A program made the position numbers and the translations under genes. A DNA stretch of 53,458 bases from Parachlorella kessleri (Eukaryota > Chlorophyta > Trebouxiophyceae > Chlorellales > Chlorellaceae). Under the pieces are notes generated by a model. That model was not told the origin of the DNA, did not search any database, and was given only the letters and a program-made list of their open reading frames with translations. The DNA lies in contig BBXU01000100.1 of the NCBI GenBank assembly GCA_001598975.1, positions 1 to 53,458 of the forward strand, written 5' to 3'. The stretch's first letter is position 1. Each line of letters begins with the position of its first letter. Positions 46,101 to 53,458 of this stretch are shown here, piece by piece.

Positions 46101-46178
46101 GCATGGGTGGCAGATAGTGCGAACAGGGAATGAGCGCTTGGCTGGTCTGGAGTGACAGTGCTGGATGCAGAATGAGCC
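46101..46178 (+). repeat. Dispersed repeat, copy E
   Basis: Begins ATTAGCATGGGTGGCAG (partly just upstream of 46101), then TAGTGCGAACAGGG, and ends GTGACAGTGCTGGATGCAG, AATG. It shares its start with copy G and its end with copy F. Confidence -1.
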
Positions 46179-46544
46179 TGAGTCTTGCCTGAGTGCTGAG
46201 CCAGTAGGTCTCTCCCCCCGAGATAAGCTAAGGCCACTGTGAGAGGAGATACAGATCAACTGAAGCAGGGGCAGTGGAAAACTAAGTAAGGCCTGAAAGA
46301 AAGCTAGGAGAGAGCAGCAGGAAGCGCAGCAGGCGAGCAGAGCAGGCAGACAGGCTGGCAAGGTGCAGGAAATGAACAGCAGAGCTGCAAGCAAGCTGCA
46401 ATGGAGCAGAAGTGAGAGGCGTACCTTGGGGCAAACGCCCTGGCAGGAGAAGGTGAACGGGGAAACAAACAAGAAAACAGACGAGAACACGAACCACGAG
46501 CAGCTAAAACCGCTATTGACGAGACCGGCCCCCGTGACATAGTG

Positions 46545-46600
46545 TCATGCAGCTGATAAGGCAGAGCTGGGCTGACACGGCAGGGCGGCACGGCTGTGGG
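46545..46600 (+). repeat. Dispersed repeat, copy H (partial)
   Basis: GCAGAGCTGGGCTGACACGG then CAGGGCGG; resembles the middle and end of copy G. Confidence -1.
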
Positions 46601-46897
46601 GTAGGGCGAGGTTGTGTACCTACGACAAGCAGAGAGAGAGATATCTCTGTTCAGTATGCTGTACCGCACTTGGTCCCCACACAAGGTTATTTATTACCTT
46701 GAGAAGATTTAATGCTATTTCTAGCTGCTAATGGATGCATGCACGGTGTTATGAGGTGAGTTTGGACCTGAAAGTTATGACCATGTACAGTTTGGTTAAT
46801 GCACTGTCGACAGGACGACGTCGTCCTGCTGGCATCGGTGGGTTTTCGTAGTAACATGTCACAGCCAGCCTTTTGCGTGTCTTCAGCCACAGGCTAT

Positions 46898-46985
46898 TGG
46901 TGTGGGTGGGGCAGGTGGCTAACAGGCTGCAAGAGGTGGGCTGCACTGACAGGGCTGGATGCAGAATGCGCCCAAGTCTGATCCA
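46898..46985 (+). repeat. Dispersed repeat, copy F
   Basis: A diverged GTGGGTGGGGCAGGTGGC start, ending CTGACAGGGCTGGATGCAG, AATG. The end is the best match to copy E. Confidence -1.
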
Positions 46986-48159
46986 GTTGTTCTCTCCCCA
47001 ACAACACCTTCCAAGTTTTATGGTAGCTCAATTAACACTTGTGAGTGGGCAACAAGGTTGGCAAGTGGTTTGCATGCTGCCGCTGTCAAGTTGAAATCAA
47101 TGTCTGTAATCCTCCCAAGCCGGCCAAAATATTTGGCATGCTCTTTACTATTGGTTTATGTTACTGTTGGTTGTATGTTACTGCAATAGCAAATGAACAG
47201 GCTGTAACCTTGCAAGCTAACTTCCCTCACGATGATATGGACAAAACAAGCAAGGCATTCGTTCAGTGCAAAGGGATTATGACAACATAGGGACAAAGCA
47301 GGAGCACAGTCCACAAACGCAAAAAATGCCGAGTGTCAAGTAGAAAGCAGTCATCAGCTATCTCAAACCGTGGTGGGGGGATGGAGCAATAGCCGTCACA
47401 AACTCAGCACACAGAGAAATGGCGTATAAAGAGCAGGCAAGAGATTATCCTACCTACTTAACTAGGCCTGACTAGACACCACTCCATTACACACTCCACC
47501 ACCTGACGTCTAATCGCCACTCTTAGACAGTACATGTGGATCATCAATCAGTGAGGCCCGATGTACAACTGCCTCACTCAACAGTCACACGCGCTAAACC
47601 TAAGACTCACCCCCAGGAAACACACAAGACACCGCCACACAAAACAGGTTATAAGTCCACTCCAGGCGGGATGCACACACCAGGCTTGAGACAATAGCCC
47701 GACGGGCAGGTCTTAACCAGGGCTCACACAACCCCCAGTCTCACACACTCACGCAAGTGCAGCTTCACAAACACAGTGCCAGTACCCTGTACAGCACAAG
47801 GCAATGCCAGCCCTGCGTGGAGCTCCCTAGGACAAGCTAGACTGCAGCGCTCGGCTGCTCATGTCAAAAATGAAATGGCAGGGATCAGCACTAAGAATGA
47901 AAGACAGTTGGTATTATTAAGCCCTGCTACATCAATAACTCTATCCAGGGAAAGGCCCTCTAGGCCACTTAAAGAACAAGGCTACGTCCATTAGCAGGGC
48001 ATTCCTAGGGCACAGTCAAACAACCCCCACCCAGTACCAAGGGGTCAGAGTTGCTACATCGAAGGCTTTCATGCTCTCCTTATCACCGTGCATTTAAGTT
48101 GCCTAGTGTGCACAAAGACTAGTCGGAGGTAGGCCAAAGCTGCTCTAAGCATACCAGCA

Positions 48160-51100
48160 TCACTGCTTGGTCCAGACAGCCCAGCAGTGGCCGCAGTCAG
48201 CTGCACGCAGGGGCACAGGAATAGAAGACAGTCAGCTACCTGAAGTGCAACCTGCTCTATACTCATGCCATTTTATAAAACCGGGCTTCTGTACCCTTTC
48301 TGTAGGCCCTGCCACGCACAGGCGATGAGACAGTATCTCGTGGCATGGTGCACTCCAATATCAAATATTTGCACCATGGGCTGTGAGTGCACTCACAACA
48401 TAGTAATCAAAGGGAGCATCTCACCTATGCTATACCCGCCAGCCGGAGCAAAGTCGCCAGGGCCAATCTTCACGACCAGCTTGTCATCGATCTCGGCAGC
48501 GTACACGTCGCGCTCCGCCTTGAGGATCTTCACCGTGGAGCGGCAGTGGATGCCGTTGTTCTTGCGCATGTCCATCAGGCGCTCCACAACGTGACGAAGC
48601 TGGGAGTTACCATAAATGTGATCGTAGAACACTGCAGCAGACAAGCGAGCCAAGGATCAGTTTGCTGCAATTGCGGCTGGCTGGGATAGAAATCTCATTC
48701 ATCTGTGCATATCAGGCGCATCAAGGTAGCTGCCCTCTGGCCACATGACACCAGCCAAAAAGCACAGACGAACGCTTACTACCTTTTTCGACAGCGGCAT
48801 CAAGGCCAGCAAAAGCCCATCACCAGCTCACAATCTAGCCCTCAACCCACCTGTTGGTGTGCCAGGGTGGGTCAGGATGTAAGCGTAGCCCTGCTCCAGG
48901 GCATGGCCCGGGAACCGCCAGTGGCCTTGCGTGCTGCCGGTGTCATGGTTCTCAAGGAAGGTCACGGAGCGGGAGGGCCACCAGCCCAGCAGGCCCGCGG
49001 GCTTGCCGGCGGCGTCGCGCAGGCGCCAGTACTCGCAGCGCTCAAAAACCGCGTGCAGGATCCCCTTGGTGGTGATGTCTGCAAACCAAGAGCCAGGCCA
49101 ACAGAGGTTGCATACCAGTAGCACCAGGTGTTTTCGCACTAGCAATGAAGAGCTGCGGTGCTGCGCAAATCATCTTACAGCAGCAGGCCAGCTCAGCATT
49201 GGCATCACACTGCCACAGCCCAGGCACCAACAGGTTCCCCCCTCCAACAATCTTGTAGAGAACCACCACAGGACAAAGAATACCCACCACTCAGCAACCA
49301 ACAACGCACCAAAGGCAGTGGCCAGGCCGCCCGCAGCATTAATCCAGTTGACAATGCGCTGGCGGTGGCCGTCCTGATTGTGGCAGGGGGTGCCGTCCCA
49401 CTCGTAGGCCAGGCTGTCCCAGTACTCGCCCACAGCAAACTCGGGCTGGGAGGCCTCCATGTAGTCCTTCACGTGGCTGCCGTGGAAGCCCTTGACAAAG
49501 TCCAGCCTGCAGCAAGACGTGATAAGAAGGAACTGAGTGGCGCTCACACAAGCCAAAGGATGCATACGCATGCTCTGCATGTGCGCTTGCAGTCGCTGCA
49601 CCAGATTACAGCAGGCCGGCTTACGGGCTGACTTTCTCAAGGTGTGCGATTGCCTTGTATAGGTGTAAACAACTTCCAACTCGTCACACTTTTGTCGTCT
49701 GGAGCAAGTCCCACTGCTGGTCAGCAAAGCTCACCTCCAGCCATCAAAGCCCACATGCTTGCGCAGCCAGACCAGCCACTCGCACAAGTCACGCTTAACA
49801 AAGGACTGGGAGTGGTCGATGTTGGGCGCAGCGCCAAAGCAATCGCCGGAGCTGCGGTTGCCACGGCCACCATACTCGCCCTGGTCGCCTGCACCAGAAG
49901 CACAACCCAGAGATCATGGCGGTGGGCAGGAAGTAGTCGAGTCTCAGCGTGCGCACGGTACGGCACCCAGCATGACCACATTTGCATTCCTGCTTATAAA
50001 ACAGTGCCAGGCTCAACATATCTAAAGGAGAATTGGCAATGAGTGAAACGTGACGCCTTGACACACCGCGCTCCCTGCCAGCCCACTGACACAGGTCCCG
50101 ACCACACATCCAGACCACTGCCCGGCACTCACCCACGATGGCCTTCTCGTCCCACGCCAGCTTGCCGCCGAACTGGTTCCAGATGCCACCCTGGCCCTGG
50201 GAGTGGGCACACCTGTGGTTCAACACAGCATCTCCCAGAACCTTGATGCCACGCTCCTGGAGTGACTTGACGCACCTGCACAGCGCAGTAGCCACAACAC
50301 CGTGAGCTCAGCTTATATACGCCGCCCATACCCATGCAGATGTACATATATATGGTCCATATATTTGTGACCCACATCACATTATTCTGCCCCAAGCACT
50401 TACACTCTATGGCATGCTGGGGGTTAATATCATACCCTAATGGCAGTGTGCCCAGCACCTACCTGATCAACTGCTCCTCGCTGCCATACTTGGAGTTGAG
50501 GCAGTACAGGTCGCGGGGCATGTAGCCCTGCTCAGAAACAGAGTCTGCACCACAGAAAGTGCAGCAACTCCCAGTGAGTAACTCATGGCAACCCAACGCA
50601 GGCAAAGGTGTACCAAAGGGGGTTATGGCACACACAAAGCTAGTGTGCCTGACTCTCAGCAACCACAGCTGGCTGTCACAGAGCTTGGTAAGCCTGCCTT
50701 GCAACCTAGCCCACCCCAAGGCTGCAAAGATCTGTTAAAGCCACCGCCATTTCGCACGCATACCTGTGAAGGGTGGCAGCCAGACTGCTGTAAACCCCAT
50801 GTCAGCAATCTCCTGTGCCTGCTGCGTGACGGTGTCATACCAGTTGTTCTTCCAGCTCTCCCAGTTGAAGCCCTGCAGCCCGCCAAGAAGAAACCAAGGT
50901 AGTGTCAGAAACTGGACCACCAGTGGACCAGACTCAGCGATCTACAGCGCCCGAAACAGCGCCCTGAAAAGATTCTTGCTGCAAAGCACAGCCGGTATCT
51001 GGAAGAGTATGCAACGCTGCAGTCGCCTACTACTGGGCTAAACGCAACCACTAGCCTTCAACGCCCAAGCAGCCAACCTCCACACCTGTAGCAAGATCTC

Positions 51101-51983
51101 GCGGCCCGTGCCCTCAGGCTTGGGGCCGTCCTTCTTCTCTTGGCGGCGCGGCGTCAGTGGCACAATATTCTGCTGCACTTGCTGCTGCTCACGCTGCACC
51201 TGCTGCTGCTTCTGCTGCTGCTTGGCGGGCGTGGTGAGTGTCACCACATTACTGGCCAGCGGCTGCTGCAGGCGGGGTGCGGGGGGCTTGGTGGCTAGGC
51301 TGCGGTACTCAGCTTCGGTGACAGCGCCCAACTCGCGGCCAATAGCGTCCAGCTTGCGACGAAGGCGGGCGATCTCATCCTGCAGCGGTCAGACACTACA
51401 GGGTGACGCAGGGAGAGGCAGTAGGCAGCAAAGCGCGGCACCCAAGGAACAGAACATCTGATACTGGCAGTACTGCTCATCACCACAAACCCTGCACCCT
51501 GCAGGCTGAATAGGTAGGGTTTGCCCTCCCAGGGACCTAAGTTGACTGATTTGCCAGCCAGCGGCGACATGCATGAAATTCAAACTGGCATGCAATCATC
51601 AGACACTTTCCCTCACCTCCTCCATCCGCTCTTCCACAGCTGCGTAACGGTAAGTTTGCTTGAAGGCATGCTCTGCTGATTGCCTGGCAGCCTCAATAAG
51701 CTCAGGATGTGCAAGCCCCTTGTCAGCTGTGGCCAAGTCCGCCCGCACCACACCTTCACCAACCTCTGCTCGGCACCTACAGACAGCCAGTTGGAGCTGA
51801 TGAGGGGTGCTGCAGCGCTCCAGGGACAGTAACTGTCCGGGGGCGGGATCCGAACAACGGTGCCTCTCTTTACCTGAGCGGGCGGCGTGCCAGCAACTTT
51901 CCCCTCATAAGGCTGCCCTTCTGGGGGCTGGCCAGCTGGCTGCAACGCTGAGCGGAGCTGCTGACTGGCAGTGTGTTTAACAT
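48160..51983 (-). CDS. AMY: Plastid-targeted alpha-amylase (GH13, AMY3-like catalytic domain)
   Basis: Endo-hydrolysis of alpha-1,4-glucan (starch). Eleven exons join in phase to 574 residues: 51983-51874, 51776-51617, 51379-51086, 50872-50764, 50544-50463, 50275-50133, 49888-49735, 49506-49310, 49078-48851, 48631-48425, 48200-48160 (TGA). Catalytic triad: Asp353 (RLDFVKGF), Glu378 (AVGEYWDS), Asp462 ([11 protein letters not shown]). Also DAVLNHR (267-273), GFNWES at 189, [20 protein letters not shown], and [14 protein letters not shown]. The ATG at 51983 is chosen because it alone gives the right phase and yields a transit peptide ([20 protein letters not shown] ... [14 protein letters not shown]). 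Residues about 45-185 are a charged coiled coil ([20 protein letters not shown]) and a Gln/Pro-rich linker, not the CBM45 pair of plant AMY3. The 41-base last exon encodes the conserved end [13 protein letters not shown]. Confidence -1.
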
Positions 51984-52705
51984 TGCAATTCAAAAAGGGG
52001 CAGGAACGATAACAACCAGCTCAAAGTAGCTTGAAAGTAAGCTTTGTGAAATTTGAAGGGTGCCTTGAACAGAAATCAGACAACAAGGTGTCAAGCGGCT
52101 GCTAAAAGCTGGAAGCCTATCCTGCCCCCAGGTTCTTGGGAACTTCCGACACGCTTCGCTAACTGTTCCAAGCGAATGCCAGGCTGCGCGGCCCTTCAGA
52201 AACAGTTCCCGGTGGCTGGTCGATTAGTGCCGGGAGCAATGCCTTCCGACAGGTTATCAATCAACTTGTGTGGTAGTAAGGGTTCTACGCCACGCTGGCA
52301 ACCCTCTTGGCGTTGGATCCATATCACTCACATCGATCACATAGGCGAGCTTACAGAATTAGAGCTGGCAACAGTGCCGCAGGGATCCATATGTTTAGCT
52401 GTGGCTCTGTGACGACCATGTGCTGGTGGAGCATGTTGTTCATTAGCATGGGTGGCAGGTAGTGCAAAGCAGAGCTGGGTGCAGAGCTGGGCTGGACTGG
52501 ACTGACAGGGCTGGAGCATGTTGTTTGCCATTCCACCAAGCTGTGCAATCTGGCATCACACTCTTCTAGGAGATCCAGCCACAGTAGGGCCGCACGTCAC
52601 AAACGGCTTTGTCCCTGTCTCTGTTGCTCAGTAGTGTTGTTAAACTGCCAGCAAGGGCCATACTGAGGCCTATAAACAAGATGGAGGCCACATCTGTTTC
52701 CAATA
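51984..52705. other. Intergenic region, UMP synthase 3' end to amylase promoter
   Basis: Both neighbours are on the minus strand. About 720 bases contain the UMP synthase 3' UTR, the amylase promoter and dispersed repeat copy G. No gene recognised. Confidence -1.
52443..52520 (+). repeat. Dispersed repeat, copy G
   Basis: ATTAGCATGGGTGGCAGGTA start, an internal near-duplication GAGCTGGGTGCAGAGCTGGG, and a CTGACAGGGCTGGA end. It sits between the UMP synthase stop and the amylase start. Confidence -1.
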
Positions 52706-53458
52706 TCAAGCCAAGCTCTCCTCGTATGCCCGCCAGCCAGCTTCCCGGTACTCCTTGGCCGCCTCAGCAGGGTCGGACGCCTTGATGATGCCCCTGCAGC
52801 ACCAAGGAGGGCGTGGAGCAAGCACGGACCCAAGAACAAATGGAGCACAGCGGGTTGGAGTTCGCAGTGGTCTTGCTCTATCACTGGCCTTGCAAGAGCA
52901 ACCGCTGTACCTGACTCCAGCCAGACTGGTGGTCAGTCAGCACGTGCTCTTGAAGGGCTTGTCGGTGCAAACAACCTTTGCGCTGCGCTGCACTGTGGCC
53001 TTCACCCACATCACAGCTGCATTTTCCCCTCCTTCCACGGGGTAGATTCCCTTACCTGCCCACAATGATGATGTCGCTGCCGCGCTCCCCGATGACGCTG
53101 GCGGGCGTGTTGTACTGCTGCCCCAGCGCGTCGCCACCAGCCGACAGCTGCACCCCGGGTGTCATGTGGATCAGGCCAGGGGGTGTGGGCCCACAGCTCC
53201 AGCTGGAGGGGGACACTGCATCAAAATATGGCGGCAATCCAATCAGGGTGGTTTCCTACCAGATATTCAGTCGCTGCTTGGCAGGCTATGCCATGGCGGC
53301 ATGGCCACGCAAAGCGGGGGTTGTGTTACGGTTCTGTTACTGTCACTGTGCTTATAGCTTGCCTCCCCCCCTACTTCTGCCTGCTTTTTGACGCAGCTGG
53401 CACCCGCCACACTGCTGTCTGACCCTTTCCTGTCACGTGCATTTCCATCTTAAAGCGG
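52706..53458 (-). CDS. UMPS: UMP synthase, C-terminal OMP decarboxylase part (5' end outside window)
   Basis: Last step of de novo UMP synthesis (orotidine 5'-phosphate to UMP + CO2). Two exons seen: about 53202 (or 53215)-53056 and 52793-52706 (TGA), joined in phase 2. The protein reads [64 protein letters not shown]. This matches the C-terminus of bifunctional plant and animal UMP synthase (human TPGVQLEAGGDNLGQQY...[11 protein letters not shown]). The phosphate-binding end of the OMP decarboxylase barrel (IIVGRGI) is intact. The preceding [10 protein letters not shown] fits the plant loop. The rest of the gene, including the orotate phosphoribosyltransferase half expected in plants, lies to the right. 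53220-53458 appears to be intron. Confidence -1.

Larger units (their letters stand above)
45848..48159. other. Long gene-free stretch with repeat copies
   Basis: About 2.3 kb between CGLD27 and the amylase stop. It contains four TTGTA units at 46021-46040 and three dispersed repeat copies (46101-46178, 46545-46600, 46898-46985), the densest cluster in the window. 47290-48150 is AC-rich on the plus strand with no coding signal. Confidence -1.

Noticed and set aside
48393..48424. Amylase ending at the in-frame stop at 48393
   Set aside because: The read-through tail is not family-like, whereas splicing at 48424 to 48200 restores the conserved VW terminus.
52337..52548. Short minus-strand frames that could be an amylase N-terminal exon
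   Set aside because: They lie inside dispersed repeat copy G, and the amylase already has a complete start with a good transit peptide at 51983.
1..53458. CRISPR arrays, integrated virus or bacterial transferred operon
   Set aside because: No regular spacer arrays, no viral structural or integrase/transposase genes and no intron-free gene blocks were seen; the genes are intron-rich and eukaryotic throughout.

Overview
This window reads as nuclear DNA of a core chlorophyte green alga. Nearly every recognisable gene is cut by many short GT-AG introns and its exons join with consistent phase. The coding DNA is GC-rich and full of Gln/Ala/Gly tracts, and several proteins carry plastid-type N-termini. 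A CGLD27/Ycf36 (DUF1230) gene, a plant-type UMP synthase end and a plant-like P-loop kinase support the green lineage. No prokaryotic signature (operon, Shine-Dalgarno, CRISPR) was seen. All exon joins were made by eye from splice motifs, reading frame and remembered family sequence; coordinates are therefore predictions.

Layout. (1) 1-2921 (+): 3' part of a PHAF1/UPF0183 gene with a long low-complexity insert. (2) 4515-10160 (-) and about 11023-16042 (+): two complete, diverged tyrosyl-DNA phosphodiesterase 1 (TDP1) genes head to head, sharing the position and phase of all their comparable introns. (3) 16879-18663 (+): a Gln-rich protein of unknown function. (4) 19415-26049 (+): an 18-exon peroxisomal acyl-CoA oxidase with an N-terminal PTS2. 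(5) 27279-28566 (-): weak hypothetical gene. (6) 28682-29836 (-): two-EF-hand protein. (7) 30083-31388 (+): small plastid-type membrane protein. (8) 32052-35638 (+): coiled-coil protein with two IQ motifs. (9) 36152 to about 38409 (-): a CNOT4-type RING protein with a long low-complexity tail and no visible RRM. (10) 41003-41432 (-): small basic protein, divergent from (11) 41617-43827 (+): P-loop kinase of the uridine kinase/PRK superfamily. (12) 44186-45847 (+): CGLD27. (13) 48160-51983 (-): plastid-targeted alpha-amylase. (14) 52706 to right edge (-): 3' end of UMP synthase.

There is no operon-like logic. The neighbours cover DNA-adduct repair, fatty-acid beta-oxidation, starch breakdown, pyrimidine synthesis and plastid iron/photosynthesis biology, each apparently transcribed separately. 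Gene-poor stretches (2922-4514, 38546-41002, 45848-48159, 51984-52705) contain copies of a short dispersed repeat family. I found no clearly new multi-gene system. The most distinctive items are the inverted TDP1 pair with a tandem repeat in the shared upstream region, the CNOT4-type RING protein without an RRM, the alpha-amylase with a coiled-coil N-terminus, and the dispersed repeat family.
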